A stretch of DNA of 64,000 bases from Gammaproteobacteria bacterium (lineage in GTDB: Bacteria > Pseudomonadota > Gammaproteobacteria > Xanthomonadales > Xanthomonadaceae). The stretch is from NCBI GenBank assembly GCA_025352045.1, contig JANXUD010000072.1, positions 1 through 64,000 on the forward strand. Direction: 5' to 3'. Shown in pieces: positions 1-15,177 of the stretch; position 1 is the stretch's first letter; the number at the start of each line of letters is the position of its first letter. The translations under genes were made by a program, and so were the position numbers. Below the pieces are notes generated by a model. The model was not told the DNA's origin. It did no database searches and saw only the letters and a program-made list of their open reading frames with translations.

Positions 1-1
1 G

Positions 2-589
2 ATCCGCGTCTCCCAGGCGGTGGACTTCGTGGCCGGCGTGCATCCGCGCTTCGACCGCGCCAAGGCCGAGCGTTACCTGGCGCACACCAAGCTGCGGCCT
101 TCGATGAAGGTCAAGGAAATGTCCAAGGGCATGATCGTGCAACTGCACCTGGCGCTGGTGATGGCGATCGACGCCAAGTTGCTGGTGCTGGACGAGCCGA
201 CCCTTGGCCTGGACATCCTGTATCGCAAGCAGTTCTACCAGAACCTGCTGGAAGACTACTTCGACGAGAACAAGACGATCATCGTCACGACGCATCAAGT
301 GGAGGAGATCGAGCACATCCTCAGCGACCTGATCTTCATCCGCGAGGGAAAGATCACGCTGTCGGCGACCATGGACGAGGTCGGCGAGCGCTTCGTCGAG
401 GTGATGGTGCCGGCCGAGAACGCCGCTGCCGCCAGGGCGCTGAAGCCGGTCGACGAACGACTCGTGTTCGGCAAGTCGGTGATGCTGTTCGACGGCGTTC
501 CGCGCGCCCAGGCCGCGGCGCTGGGTGAAACCCGCAACGTCGGCGTCGCCGACCTGTTCGTGGCCATGATGAAAGGAACCTACGCATGA
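2..589 (+). CDS. ABC transporter ATP-binding protein, 5' end off the window
   Basis: C-terminal ~195 residues of an ABC ATPase that would power the permease encoded immediately downstream. The frame is open from base 2 at the window edge, so the Walker A and Q-loop half is missing here. Visible are a degenerate signature (MSKGMIVQLHLALVMA instead of LSGGQ), Walker B LLVLDEPTLGLD and the H-loop VTTHQ. From family knowledge, a degenerate SKGM-type signature is common in ABC-2 ATPases of the YtrB/GntR-associated kind. The stop overlaps the permease start (ATGA, 586-589), so the two are translationally coupled. The substrate cannot be told from sequence. Confidence 0.9.
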   Translation: MRVSQAVDFVAGVHPRFDRAKAERYLAHTKLRPSMKVKEMSKGMIVQLHLALVMAIDAKLLVLDEPTLGLDILYRKQFYQNLLEDYFDENKTIIVTTHQVEEIEHILSDLIFIREGKITLSATMDEVGERFVEVMVPAENAAAARALKPVDERLVFGKSVMLFDGVPRAQAAALGETRNVGVADLFVAMMKGTYA

Positions 590-1551
590 ATACCTACAAG
601 TGGCTCCTCCAGCGTGAATTCTGGGAACACAAGGGCGGCTTCTTCTGGGCCCCGGCCGTGGTCGGCGCGATCATGACCCTGTTCCTGGCCGTGTCCATGA
701 TGATCGGCATCGGCGCCAGCAGGCACCACGGGTTCGAGATCAATGGCGAGCAGGTGACCAACCTCTCGCATGCGGTCTCCGCGGAACAGCGCACCCAGAT
801 CGTCAACGCAATCAGCCACGGCTACATCGGCACCTCGGCGCCCTTGTTCCTGGTGATGGCCTTCGTGGTGTTCTTCTTCTGCCTGGGCAACCTGTTCGAC
901 GAGCGCAAGGACCGCAGCGTCCTGTTCTGGAAATCGCTGCCGGTGTCGGATGGCGAGACGGTGCTGTCGAAGGTGGCGATGGCCCTGGTCGGCGCGCCCC
1001 TGCTGACCACGATCTTCGCCGTCATCACCAGCGTGCTCGCCCTGCTGATCATCTGCATCGGCGCCGCGATGACCGGCCTGAACGTGTTCGGCCCGGTGCT
1101 GGCCTCCCCGGCCGTTTACGCCGCGCCCTTCGAAGTGCTGGCGATCATCCCGGTGTATGCAGTCTGGGCCCTGCCCACCGTCGGCTGGCTGATGATGGTC
1201 TCGGCCTGGGCGCGCACCAAGCCCTTCCTGTGGGCCGTGGGCGTGCCGGTGCTGGCTGGCGTGCTGCTGAGCTGGTTCAACGCCATGTTCGACTTCCACT
1301 GGAACATCCAGTGGTTCTGGCAGCACATCGTGGCCCGCGGCCTGGGCAGCGTGGTGCCGGGCCTGTGGTTCGCCTTCGTGGATCCGCACGGCCCCGGCAT
1401 GGACGTGCACAACGGCAACGTGGACTTCGGTTTCCTGGTCGTGCAGAGCTGGAAGACGCTGACCTCGGCCAACGCCTGGATCGGCGCGGTCATCGGCGCC
1501 GCGATGCTGTATGCCGCGGCCCGGATCCGGCGCTGGAAGGACGAGGGCTGA
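586..1551 (+). CDS. ABC-2 type transporter permease
   Basis: 321-residue integral membrane protein, partner of the preceding ATPase. Several hydrophobic segments are visible: near residues 20-45, 85-105, 125-150, 165-190, 200-225 and 295-315. A soluble stretch rich in Phe/Trp/His sits around 230-265. It ends in a basic cytoplasmic tail (RIRRWKDEG). The start is fixed by the ATGA overlap with the ATPase gene. A strong intrinsic terminator follows 34 bases after the stop, so this is the last gene of the exporter operon. The substrate is unknown; lantibiotic/antibiotic or lipid export are possibilities only. Confidence 0.88.
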   Translation: MNTYKWLLQREFWEHKGGFFWAPAVVGAIMTLFLAVSMMIGIGASRHHGFEINGEQVTNLSHAVSAEQRTQIVNAISHGYIGTSAPLFLVMAFVVFFFCLGNLFDERKDRSVLFWKSLPVSDGETVLSKVAMALVGAPLLTTIFAVITSVLALLIICIGAAMTGLNVFGPVLASPAVYAAPFEVLAIIPVYAVWALPTVGWLMMVSAWARTKPFLWAVGVPVLAGVLLSWFNAMFDFHWNIQWFWQHIVARGLGSVVPGLWFAFVDPHGPGMDVHNGNVDFGFLVVQSWKTLTSANAWIGAVIGAAMLYAAARIRRWKDEG

Positions 1552-1585
1552 TCGGGGCCGCGCGTGACCGTCCCCGGCTGACAGC

Positions 1586-1613
1586 GAAAACGCCCCCACC
1601 CGGGGGCGTTTTC
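1586..1613 (+). terminator. Rho-independent terminator of the ABC operon
   Basis: Perfect 12-bp stem (1586-1597 with 1602-1613) and 4-base loop. The stem is a C5/G5 core flanked by A4 on the left and T4 on the right, so the descending arm itself supplies the U tract. It is nearly symmetric but no minus-strand gene ends here, so it serves the plus-strand permease gene. Confidence 0.9.
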
Positions 1614-1706
1614 CATTCCCGCCCCCTCCCGTCCAAGCGGCAGTTCCGACATACTCCTCCGGCCCTCCTCCCGGACTGGCGCATCTCAAACCAGGGGACG
1701 ATTCCG

Positions 1707-2294
1707 ATGACCGCAATTCCCAGCAAGCGCCTGCTGGCCTGCACGGCGCTGTGCGCCGCGCTCGCCGCCACCGGCTGCACTTCCACCAGTTCCACGCACG
1801 CCAAATCGCTCAAGGTCGCCTCGTCCCAGGCGACGTCGCTCGCCGACTGCGAGAACATCACCGTGCTGCCGTTCGCCATGCCGCCCAAGCGCAGCAAGGA
1901 TGCCGCCGTCGGCACCACCTTCGCGCAGGGCATCCAGGCGCGCCTGTCGTCCGATTTCGGCCCCCTGTTCAAGTCCGTGGAAACGGGCACCGCCGCGCGC
2001 GGCGTGGACCACGAATGCCTGGTCGGCGGCAGCATCACCAAGTACAAGCCGGGCAGCCGCGTCGCCCGCGCCATCCTGATCGGACTGGGCTCGGCCAGCC
2101 TCCAAGGCTCGGTGACCGTGACCGACGCGTCCGGAGGCACGGCCCTGCTCTCGGCGCCATTCGACAAGCTCTGGGCCTGGGGCGGAATCCTCGGCGCGAG
2201 CAAGGGAATGAACAACATGGTCGAGGAGACGTCGGCCTCGGTCGCCGCGACCATCGCCCACGCCAAGGGCTGGAACCCGCCCGCCGCGAAGTAG
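1707..2294 (+). CDS. Outer-membrane-type lipoprotein, DUF4410-like
   Basis: 195-residue predicted lipoprotein. A signal peptide ends in lipobox AATGC, so the mature N-terminus is Cys24, followed by a Ser/Thr-rich linker. The body has a motif pattern I associate with DUF4410 proteins: NITVLPFAMPP near the start, then a GGSITKYKPGSR strand followed by a small hydrophobic helix (IGLGSA). The function of that family is unknown. The ATG at 1707 is chosen because it starts the signal peptide and has an AGGGGAC ribosome site 9 bases upstream. The gene stands alone between the ABC terminator and the convergent fumC. The family assignment is from memory. Confidence 0.82.
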   Translation: MTAIPSKRLLACTALCAALAATGCTSTSSTHAKSLKVASSQATSLADCENITVLPFAMPPKRSKDAAVGTTFAQGIQARLSSDFGPLFKSVETGTAARGVDHECLVGGSITKYKPGSRVARAILIGLGSASLQGSVTVTDASGGTALLSAPFDKLWAWGGILGASKGMNNMVEETSASVAATIAHAKGWNPPAAK

Positions 2295-2356
2295 GCAGCG
2301 TGCTCCCGGCGGCGGCGGCCGCTGCGGCCGTCGTCGTCGTCGGGAACCGTGCGACA

Positions 2357-2371
2357 GGCGGCGGCTGTGGC

Positions 2372-2383
<12 letters not shown>
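2357..2383. other. Stem-loop at the convergent ends of fumC and the lipoprotein gene
   Basis: A 10-bp perfect GC-only stem (2357-2366 with 2374-2383) with a 7-base loop that contains part of the fumC stop codon. There is no T run on either strand, so it is not a classical intrinsic terminator. It could protect the 3' end of the fumC mRNA or act with Rho. The neighbouring 2308-2340 stretch is low-complexity CGG/CGT repeat. Confidence 0.45.
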
Positions 2384-3775
<1,392 letters not shown>

Positions 3776-3809
3776 GTCCCACTCCGTGTCCGGGTGGGGA
3801 GGATGATAG

Positions 3810-5282
<1,473 letters not shown>

Positions 5283-5284
5283 GC

Positions 5285-6487
5285 ATGGCCGCGATCGAGG
5301 TGCATGCCAGTGCAAGTACGAATGTCCTCGGCATGCCCGCCGCGACCTTCCTTCGCGACTACTGGCAGAAGGCGCCGCTGCTGATCCGCCAGGCCCTGCC
5401 CGGCTATTCGCCACCGCTCGCCCCGGAAGACCTGGCCGGACTGGCCTGCGAAGAGGCCGCGCTGTCGCGACTGGTGCAGCACGATCGCAAGGCCGACCGC
5501 TGGCGGCTGCGCACCGGGCCGTTCGCCGAATCCGACTTCCCGAAACTCGGCAAGAAGGACTGGACCCTGCTCGTGCAGGACATGGACAAGTGGGATGCCG
5601 ACGTGCGCGCCCTGCTCGCGCATTTCCGTTTCCTGCCGGCCTGGCGCGTCGACGACGTGATGATCAGCTATGCCACGCCCGGCGGCTCGGTTGGCCCGCA
5701 CGTGGACCAGTACGACGTGTTCCTGTTGCAGGCCCAGGGCCGGCGCCGCTGGCAGATCGACACCGATCCCGGGGCGCCGCGCGGATTCCGCGCCGATGCC
5801 GAACTCAAGCTGCTCGAGCGCTTCACGCCCTCGCACGACTGGGTGCTAGAACCCGGCGACATCCTCTACCTGCCGCCCGGCGTGCCGCACCATGGCGAGG
5901 CCATGGATGCCTGCATGACCTTCTCGATCGGCATGCGCGCGCCCGCGCAGGCCGAACTGCTGGTGGACCTGGCCGAGGAGATCGCCGCCGCCCTGCCGGA
6001 GGACGCGCGCTACGCCGACCCCGACCTGCGCGAAGCCAGTGATGCCTTCGAAATCGACACGGCTGCACTTGCCCGGGTGGACCAGGCCATGGCCGCCATG
6101 CAGTCGCTCGATGCGGCCGCGCGGCGGGACTGGTTCGGCCGCTTCATCACCCGCTACCGCAGCGCCGGCGAGATCGCCGCCGCGCCGCGCACGCCGCGCT
6201 GGCCCACGGTCGAGAAAGCGCTGGCGGCCGGCGGCCACCTGCAGCGGCATCCGTTCGCGCGCACGGCCTGGGCCGCGGCATCCGACCATGGCCCGGAGGC
6301 CGCCACGCTGTTCGCCAGCGGCGCGGCCTGGCCGATGCAGCGCGCCTCGGCGCAGCTGCTGGCCGCGCGCGAACTGCTCGACGCGGCCGCCGTGGCCGCG
6401 CTGGATCCCGGGGCGCTCGCCGCGCTGCAGTCCCTGCATGCAGCCGGTCACTACCGACTCGAACCCGACGCCAGGACGCGCCGATGA
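5285..6487 (+). CDS. roxA: Ribosomal protein uL16 3-hydroxylase (JmjC/cupin oxygenase)
   Basis: Fe(II)/2-oxoglutarate-dependent oxygenase; the E. coli homologue YcfD/RoxA hydroxylates an Arg of ribosomal protein uL16. The 400-residue protein shows the HxD iron motif GPHVDQYDVF (His139, Asp141) and the distal His in PPGVPHHGEAM (His202 or 203). A C-terminal winged-helix-like region follows. E. coli RoxA is about 370 residues, so this version has small insertions but all metal ligands. It begins 2 bases after purB stops and overlaps the following GNAT gene by ATGA (6484-6487), implying one operon with translational coupling. Confidence 0.9.
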   Translation: MAAIEVHASASTNVLGMPAATFLRDYWQKAPLLIRQALPGYSPPLAPEDLAGLACEEAALSRLVQHDRKADRWRLRTGPFAESDFPKLGKKDWTLLVQDMDKWDADVRALLAHFRFLPAWRVDDVMISYATPGGSVGPHVDQYDVFLLQAQGRRRWQIDTDPGAPRGFRADAELKLLERFTPSHDWVLEPGDILYLPPGVPHHGEAMDACMTFSIGMRAPAQAELLVDLAEEIAAALPEDARYADPDLREASDAFEIDTAALARVDQAMAAMQSLDAAARRDWFGRFITRYRSAGEIAAAPRTPRWPTVEKALAAGGHLQRHPFARTAWAAASDHGPEAATLFASGAAWPMQRASAQLLAARELLDAAAVAALDPGALAALQSLHAAGHYRLEPDARTRR

Positions 6488-7449
6488 CCCTGCCCACTGC
6501 CGATTTCCGCGTCGAGCCGGCCGACTATGCCGCCGACTTCAAGGACCTGCGAAGCATCCGCGAGCCGGTCTTCGTCATCGAGCAACAGGTGCCGATCGAG
6601 GAAGAGTGGGACGCGCTCGACCCGCATTGCCAGCACGTGATCGCGCGCGATGCGCAGCACCGGCCGATCGGCACCGGCCGGCTGACGCCCGAGCGCAAGA
6701 TCGGCCGCATGGCCGTGCTACGCGACTGGCGGGGCCGTGGCGTCGGCGAAGCGCTGCTGCAGGCATTGATCGATCGCGCGGGCGAGCTCGGCTGGACCGA
6801 GGTCTCGCTCAATGCCCAGGTCGGGGCGCTCGGGTTCTACGAGAAATTCGCCTTCGTGCCGTACGGCGAGCGCTTCGAGGAAGCCGGCATCCAGCACCAG
6901 GCCATGCGCCTGGCGCTCGATCCCAGGCCCGCGTCGCCACGGCCGCCAGCGCGTGCGCGCGGGGCGGCCACGCCGGCCGAGGACTTCGAGGGGCTGGAAG
7001 CGACGCTGAAGGCGGTGCGCAGCCTGGCCAATGGCGCGCGTCGCGACCTGGTCATCTATACCCGGGAACTGGAGCCGTCGGTCTACGCCGACCCCGGCGT
7101 GCTGGACGCGCTGAAGGCCTTCGCCGTCTCCGGACGCGGCGGCACCGTCCGCATCCTGGTCCAGGACCCGGCCGCCGCGCAGCGCCAGCCGCATCCATTG
7201 ATCGCGCTGGCGCAACGCCTGCCGAGCATCGTTTCGCTGCGCACGCCGCAGGAACCCGAAGAACTGCAATACCCCTCTGTGTATGTCGCCAACGACGTCG
7301 ACGGCTACCTGTTCCGACTGCTCGGCAGCCGGCACGAGGGCGACTGGAGCCCGGCCCTGCCAGGGCGCAGCCGGCAGCTGATGGAGTTGTTCCAGCGCGG
7401 CTGGGAACGCGCGCGACCCTGCACCGAATTGCGCAACCTGGCGTTCTGA
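6484..7449 (+). CDS. GNAT N-acetyltransferase with uncharacterised C-terminal domain
   Basis: 321 residues in two parts. Residues 8-145 are a GNAT acetyltransferase fold: the acetyl-CoA loop is RGRGVG (83-88), preceded by the beta4 strand IGRMAVL, and NAQVGALGFYEKFAFVPYG is the usual C-terminal GNAT motif. After a Pro/Arg/Ala-rich linker (147-165) comes a second domain, about 170-315. It contains LVIYTRELEPSVYAD and VRILVQDP and looks like the DUF7931-type tail found on GNAT proteins of this bacterial group (family name from memory). Substrate unknown. Coupled by ATGA to roxA; a link to ribosome or translation biology is only contextual. Confidence 0.85.
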   Translation: MTLPTADFRVEPADYAADFKDLRSIREPVFVIEQQVPIEEEWDALDPHCQHVIARDAQHRPIGTGRLTPERKIGRMAVLRDWRGRGVGEALLQALIDRAGELGWTEVSLNAQVGALGFYEKFAFVPYGERFEEAGIQHQAMRLALDPRPASPRPPARARGAATPAEDFEGLEATLKAVRSLANGARRDLVIYTRELEPSVYADPGVLDALKAFAVSGRGGTVRILVQDPAAAQRQPHPLIALAQRLPSIVSLRTPQEPEELQYPSVYVANDVDGYLFRLLGSRHEGDWSPALPGRSRQLMELFQRGWERARPCTELRNLAF

Positions 7450-7532
7450 CCGGCGGCCAGGAAGGGCCGCCGCGTGCGACTCGGCCTGCCCGGCACCGGC
7501 CGCGCGGCAGGGCGATGGCGGCGTGATCGGGC

Positions 7533-7538
7533 TATAAT
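7533..7538 (+). promoter_or_regulatory. Candidate -10 box of the sucA operon
   Basis: Exact TATAAT in a GC-rich 179-base gap, 90 bases before the sucA GTG. No good -35 is visible. The leader between them can form a short CCTGCCG/CGGCGGG hairpin near 7550-7570. It matches no riboswitch class I recognise. Confidence 0.5.
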
Positions 7539-7628
7539 CGATGTTCTTGCCTGCCGGGGACGGCGGGCGTCCTTCTGGCCCATCGGCCCGACACGATTGG
7601 CCCGTAACGCGAGGCAGCAGCAACCGCC

Positions 7629-10466
7629 GTGGACAGCCTGATCAAGCAATTTTCCCAGACCTCGCAGCTGTCCGGTGGCAATGCCGGCTTCATCGAAGAT
7701 CTCTACGAACAGTATCTGGTCGCGCCCGACAGCGTCTCCGCGCAGTGGAAGGCCTATTTCGACGCGATGAAGGGCCGCGAGGCGGGCGACGTGCCGCACT
7801 CGGCGGTCATGGCGCAGGTCCAGCAGGCGGCACGCCTTGGCGCGCGCGCCGGCACCGCCGGCGGCATCGACGAGGACGCGGCGCGCAAGCAGACCGCCTT
7901 CGGCAAGCTGGTCACCGCCTACCGTTCGCGCGGCCACCTGGGTGCGGCCCTCGACCCGCTGGGCATGACGCTGCCCCAGCCGGCGCCCGACCTCGCCCTC
8001 GAGTTCCACGGACTGTCCGACGCCGACCTCGACCGCGAGTTCGACGTGGCCACGTATTTCGGCGCGCCCAGGCTCAAGCTGCGCGACCTGCTGGCGAAGC
8101 TGAAGGCGACCTACAGCGGCCATATCGGCGCCGAGTTCATGCACATCGCCGATGCGCCGCAGCGGCACTGGATGCAGCAGCGGCTCGAAGGCGCGGCCGG
8201 CAAGTTCGGCCTGTCCGCGGACGACAAGCGCCGCGTCCTCGAGCGGCTCACCGCGGCGGAGGGCCTGGAGCGGTTCCTGGGCAGCAAGTACGTGGGGCAG
8301 AAGCGCTTCTCGCTGGAAGGCGGCGACTCGCTGATCCCGCTGATGGACACCCTGGTGCGCCGCGGCGGCAGCGGTGGCGTCAAGGATGTGGTCGTCGGCA
8401 TGGCCCATCGCGGCCGCCTCAACGTGCTCATCAATACGCTCGGCAAGCCGACCGAGAAGCTGTTCGCCGAATTCGAGGGCAAGTTCGACCGCCCCGACAC
8501 GCCCGAGCATTCCGGCGACGTCAAGTACCACATGGGCTTCAGCGCCGACGTCGCCACGCCAGGCGGTCCGGTCCACCTGGCCCTGGCCTTCAATCCCTCG
8601 CACCTGGAGATCGTCGACCCGGTCGTGGCCGGCTCCGTGCGCGCGCGCCAGCTGCGCCGCCAGGACCTGGCGCACAAGCAGGTGATGCCGGTGCTGATCC
8701 ACGGCGACGCCGCCTTCGCCGGCCAGGGCGTGGTGATGGAACTGTTCCAGATGTCGCAGGCGCGTGGCTTCACCGTCGGCGGCACCGTGCACGTGGTGGT
8801 CAACAACCAGGTTGGCTTCACCATCAGCCGGCCGGACGATGCGCGTTCCACGCCCTACTGCACCGACCCGGCCAAGATCGTCGGCGCGCCGGTGCTGCAC
8901 GTGAATGGCGATGATCCTGAAGCGGTGGTGTTCTGCGCCCAGCTGGCCTTCGATTTCCGCCAGGCCTTCTCGCGCGACATCGTCATCGACCTGGTGTGCT
9001 ACCGCCGCCACGGCCACAACGAGGCCGACGAACCCGCGGCCACGCAGCCGCTGATGTACCAGAACATTCGAGCCCGCAAGACCACGCGCGAGCTGTACGC
9101 GCTGGCCCTGCAGGCGGAGGGCGTCATTGCCGCCGACGCCGCGCAGGCGCTGGTGGATGCCTATCGGGACAAGCTCGACCGCAAGGACGTCACCACCGAG
9201 GTCGCCACCGGCCTGGTCGATCCGTATGCGGTGGACTGGAAGCCCTGGCTCAAGGGAAAGCTGGCGGACGCGGTCAAGACCGGCATGCCGCGCTTCTCGC
9301 TGGACGCGCTGGCGAAGAAGATCAATACGATCCCGGAAGGCATCGTGCTGCACCCGCGCGTGGCCAAGATCTACGAGGACCGGCGGAAGATGCTGGCGGG
9401 CGAGCTGCCCATGGACTGGGGCTTCGCCGAAAACCTCGCCTATGCCACCCTGCTCACCGAAGGCTATCGCCTGCGCCTGGTTGGCCAGGATTCCGGCCGC
9501 GGCACCTTCTTCCACCGCCACGCCGTGCTGCACGACCAGGCCACCGACGGCACCTACATGCCATTGCAGGCCCTGGTGAAGAGCCCGGACCACGCGATGA
9601 TCGTGGACTCGCTGCTGTCGGAAGAAGCGGTGATGGCGTTCGAGTACGGCTATTCCACCGCCGAGCCGATGACCCTCAATATCTGGGAAGGCCAGTTCGG
9701 CGATTTCGCCAATGGCGCCCAGGTGGTGATCGACCAGTTCATCAGCTCCGGCGAGTCGAAGTGGGATCGACTGTGCGGCCTGGTGCTGTTCCTGCCGCAC
9801 GGCTACGAAGGCCAGGGCCCCGAGCACAGCTCGGCGCGCCTGGAGCGCTTCCTGCAGCTTTGCGCGCTCAACAACATGCAGGTCTGCACGCCGACCACGC
9901 CGGCGCAGATGTACCACATGCTGCGCCGCCAGATGCTGCGCGCCACGCGCAAGCCGCTGGTCGTGATGACGCCCAAGTCCCTGCTGCGCAACAAGGCCTC
10001 GGTGTCGTCCATGGACGAGCTCGCGGCCGGCGGCTTCCAGAACCTGATCCCCGACGATACCTGCAAGGACGCAGGCAAGGCGCGGCGCGTGGTGGTTTGC
10101 GGCGGCAAGGTCTACTACGACCTGGTCGAGGCGGCCGAGGCGCGCGGCCTCACCGACGTGGCGATCGTGCGCATCGAACAGCTCTATCCCTTCCCGCGCG
10201 CCGGGCTTGCCGCGGAGCTGAAGCGCTTCGCCAACGCGAAGGAAGTCAGCTGGTGCCAGGAAGAGCCGATGAACCAGGGCGCCTGGTACCAGATCCAGCA
10301 CCACCTGCGCGCTTGCCTGCAGCCCGGGCAGTCGCTCGACTACACCGGGCGCGCGCGCTCCGCCGCGCCTGCCTGCGGCCACCTGGCCACCCATGTCGCC
10401 GAGCAGGCCGCCCTGCTTGCCGACGCGCTGGTCAATCCGGCCGACGGCGACCACGTGCTCGAATAA
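7629..10466 (+). CDS. sucA: 2-oxoglutarate dehydrogenase E1 component
   Basis: Thiamine-diphosphate-dependent decarboxylase of the 2-oxoglutarate dehydrogenase complex; passes the succinyl group to the lipoyl arm of SucB. It has 945 residues, normal length. N-terminal [20 protein letters not shown] is the E1o-specific extension. The ThDP-binding block is [10 protein letters not shown] (about 357-367) followed by [13 protein letters not shown]. The central [10 protein letters not shown] and C-terminal [15 protein letters not shown] motifs are also present. The start is GTG at 7629 with GAGGCAGCAG upstream; the protein N-terminus matches family members exactly there. First gene of sucA-sucB-lpd. 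Confidence 0.97.
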   Translation: MDSLIKQFSQTSQLSGGNAGFIEDLYEQYLVAPDSVSAQWKAYFDAMKGREAGDVPHSAVMAQVQQAARLGARAGTAGGIDEDAARKQTAFGKLVTAYRSRGHLGAALDPLGMTLPQPAPDLALEFHGLSDADLDREFDVATYFGAPRLKLRDLLAKLKATYSGHIGAEFMHIADAPQRHWMQQRLEGAAGKFGLSADDKRRVLERLTAAEGLERFLGSKYVGQKRFSLEGGDSLIPLMDTLVRRGGSGGVKDVVVGMAHRGRLNVLINTLGKPTEKLFAEFEGKFDRPDTPEHSGDVKYHMGFSADVATPGGPVHLALAFNPSHLEIVDPVVAGSVRARQLRRQDLAHKQVMPVLIHGDAAFAGQGVVMELFQMSQARGFTVGGTVHVVVNNQVGFTISRPDDARSTPYCTDPAKIVGAPVLHVNGDDPEAVVFCAQLAFDFRQAFSRDIVIDLVCYRRHGHNEADEPAATQPLMYQNIRARKTTRELYALALQAEGVIAADAAQALVDAYRDKLDRKDVTTEVATGLVDPYAVDWKPWLKGKLADAVKTGMPRFSLDALAKKINTIPEGIVLHPRVAKIYEDRRKMLAGELPMDWGFAENLAYATLLTEGYRLRLVGQDSGRGTFFHRHAVLHDQATDGTYMPLQALVKSPDHAMIVDSLLSEEAVMAFEYGYSTAEPMTLNIWEGQFGDFANGAQVVIDQFISSGESKWDRLCGLVLFLPHGYEGQGPEHSSARLERFLQLCALNNMQVCTPTTPAQMYHMLRRQMLRATRKPLVVMTPKSLLRNKASVSSMDELAAGGFQNLIPDDTCKDAGKARRVVVCGGKVYYDLVEAAEARGLTDVAIVRIEQLYPFPRAGLAAELKRFANAKEVSWCQEEPMNQGAWYQIQHHLRACLQPGQSLDYTGRARSAAPACGHLATHVAEQAALLADALVNPADGDHVLE

Positions 10467-10533
10467 GCCCAGTCTTCGAACCAGCCCGTCCCGAACAAGA
10501 CATTCGAACCACCACTTTCCACAGGCAACGACC

Positions 10534-13220
<2,687 letters not shown>

Positions 13221-13254
13221 ACCCGGCTGGCCGCGTTCCGCGCGGCCTTCGTCC

Positions 13255-14127
13255 ATGACCACCGACCCCAGCCCGATCCGCAACGTCTCGGACACGGCCC
13301 TGTGGGTCGCGACCTGGCGTGCGATGGAAAGCGAACGCCCGGACGCGCTCTTCCACGATCCCTTCGCCCGCCGCCTCGGCGGCAAGCGCGGCGAAGCAAT
13401 CGCCGCGCGCATGGGCGGTGCCAAGGCCAACTGGCCCATCGTGGTGCGCACCGTCGTCATGGACGAGATCGTCCAGCGCTGCGTGCGCGACGGCGCGGCC
13501 ACCGTGCTCAACCTGGCGGCGGGCCTGGATGCCCGCCCCTACCGCCTCGACCTGCCCGCTTCGCTGCGCTGGCTGCACGTCGACCTGCCCGAGATGGTCG
13601 ACTACTTCCGCGCCAACATGGCCGCGGAAACGCCGCACTGCCAACTCGAGCTGGTCGCCGCGGACATGCGCGACGCCGAAGCCAAGCGCGCCTTGTTCGA
13701 CCGCGTCGCCACGCTGCCGGGGCCGGTCCTGGTCATCACCGAAGGCTTGCTGCTTTACCTGGAAGGCGAGCAGGTGGCGGAGTTGTCGCGCGACCTGCAC
13801 GACCGCAGCCAGGCGCGCTGGTGGTTGACCGACCTCGCCTCGCCAGCCTTGCTGAAATTCCTCGCGCGCCGCTGGAATTCCGGCGGCGTGCAGGACAATG
13901 CGCCGTTCCGATTCGGGCCCGCGGATGGCAGCGGCTTCTTCGCTCCGCAGGGCTGGCGCGAGGCGGAATTCCATTCGACCATCGTCGACGCCTACCGCCT
14001 CAAGCGCACCATGCCCCTGGCCTGGTTGTGGCGCCTGCTGTCGATGGTGCAGCCGCGCAGCCGGCGCCGCGAAGCGGTGCGCATGTCCAGCGTCGTCCTG
14101 CTCGAACGCGAAGCTGGCGCAAGGTGA
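13255..14127 (+). CDS. SAM-dependent methyltransferase, leucine carboxyl methyltransferase-like
   Basis: 290 residues. N-terminal pattern (ISDTALWVATWRAMESERPDALFHDPFA) and the central LNLAAGLDARPYRLDLP motif are typical of the PPM1/LCMT-like family of small-molecule O-methyltransferases. LLLYLEGEQV is the usual post-motif after the SAM fold. Substrate unknown. It starts 34 bases after lpd and its stop overlaps the GTG start of the next gene (14124-14127). It may therefore be read together with the downstream reductase. Nothing ties it functionally to the dehydrogenase complex. Confidence 0.82.
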   Translation: MTTDPSPIRNVSDTALWVATWRAMESERPDALFHDPFARRLGGKRGEAIAARMGGAKANWPIVVRTVVMDEIVQRCVRDGAATVLNLAAGLDARPYRLDLPASLRWLHVDLPEMVDYFRANMAAETPHCQLELVAADMRDAEAKRALFDRVATLPGPVLVITEGLLLYLEGEQVAELSRDLHDRSQARWWLTDLASPALLKFLARRWNSGGVQDNAPFRFGPADGSGFFAPQGWREAEFHSTIVDAYRLKRTMPLAWLWRLLSMVQPRSRRREAVRMSSVVLLEREAGAR

Positions 14128-15119
14128 GCGATCCCTCGAATTTCCGCGCGTTCCGCATCCGCGACGACGCGCAGGGCTACCGCGCCGCCGTCGAGACGAT
14201 GCGTGCCGATGAGCTCTCGCCCGGCGAGGTCCTGGTCAAGGCCGCCTACAGCAGCGTCAACTACAAGGACGCCCTCGCCGGCACCGGAAGCGGCCGCATC
14301 CTGCGCCGCTTCCCGCTCAATGGCGGCATCGACGTCGCCGGCCATGTCGTGGCCTCGACGGACGCCGCGTTCAAGGAGGGCGATGCAGTGCTGTGCACCG
14401 GCAGCGGGCTGTCGGAAACGCGCGATGGCGGCTATGGCGAGTACATCCGGCTCGCCGCCGAATCGACCATCCCGCTGCCCGTCGGCCTGGACCTGCGCGA
14501 GGCGATGATCCTCGGCACGGCGGGCTTCACCGCCGCGCTGGCGTTGTATCGCATGGAGCAGAACGCGCAGCAGCCCGGGCAAGGTCCGATTCTCGTCACC
14601 GGTGCGACGGGCGGCGTCGGCATGCTGGCGATCGACATCCTCACGCGCGCGGGTTACGCGGTGGAGGCGCTTAGCGGCAAGCCGGACCAGGCCGACGCAC
14701 TGCGCGCGCTTGGCGCGACGGTGGTGCTGGACCGCCACCATCTGCAGTTGGGCTCGCGTCCCCTGGAAACCGCGCGCTGGGCCGGCGCGATCGACAATGT
14801 CGGCGGCACGCTGCTGTCGGGCCTGGCGCCCTGCATCCAGCCCTACGGGAACATCGCCACCTGCGGCATGGCCGGGGGCAGCGATATCCAGGGCACGGTC
14901 ATGCCTTTCATCATCCGCGGCGTCTCATTGCTCGGCATCGCCTCGGCCGGCACCGCCCGTCGGGTGCGCGAGTCCGTCTGGCGGAATCTCGCCAGCGCGT
15001 GGAAACCGGCGCACCTGGCGCGCATCTGCACGCGCGAAGTGGGCCTGGACGCCCTCCCGACGGTCTTCCCGGGCATGCTCGCCGGCGGTTCGATCGGACG
15101 GACACTCGTCAAATTGTGA
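14124..15119 (+). CDS. YhdH/AcuI-type quinone oxidoreductase (acrylyl-CoA reductase family)
   Basis: 331-residue medium-chain dehydrogenase/reductase of the YhdH/AcuI group, which from family knowledge reduces acryloyl-CoA or quinones with NADPH. Seen are SSVNYKDALAGTG (35-47), the cofactor motif VTGATGGVGMLAIDIL and the C-terminal ARICTREVGLDALP/ GRTLVKL. No structural zinc lobe. The start is a GTG whose TGA overlap (GTGA) with the methyltransferase gene couples the two. An internal ATG is much later and would delete the first conserved strand. Confidence 0.85.
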   Translation: MSDPSNFRAFRIRDDAQGYRAAVETMRADELSPGEVLVKAAYSSVNYKDALAGTGSGRILRRFPLNGGIDVAGHVVASTDAAFKEGDAVLCTGSGLSETRDGGYGEYIRLAAESTIPLPVGLDLREAMILGTAGFTAALALYRMEQNAQQPGQGPILVTGATGGVGMLAIDILTRAGYAVEALSGKPDQADALRALGATVVLDRHHLQLGSRPLETARWAGAIDNVGGTLLSGLAPCIQPYGNIATCGMAGGSDIQGTVMPFIIRGVSLLGIASAGTARRVRESVWRNLASAWKPAHLARICTREVGLDALPTVFPGMLAGGSIGRTLVKL

Positions 15120-15126
15120 CCGGAGC

Positions 15127-15157
15127 TTGCGCGCAGCGAAGGCGGCGGGCATACAAT
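15127..15157 (+). promoter_or_regulatory. Candidate sigma-70 promoter of the pilH-like gene
   Basis: TTGCGC (15127-15132) and TACAAT (15152-15157) separated by 19 bases, just after the reductase stop and 20 bases before the response-regulator ATG. The spacing is slightly long. Confidence 0.5.
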
Positions 15158-15177
15158 TCGGCAAACTGGAGAACCCG

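Noticed and set aside
7449-7628. Riboswitch or attenuator before sucA
   Set aside because: The leader has only a short GC hairpin and no recognisable aptamer core or leader peptide.
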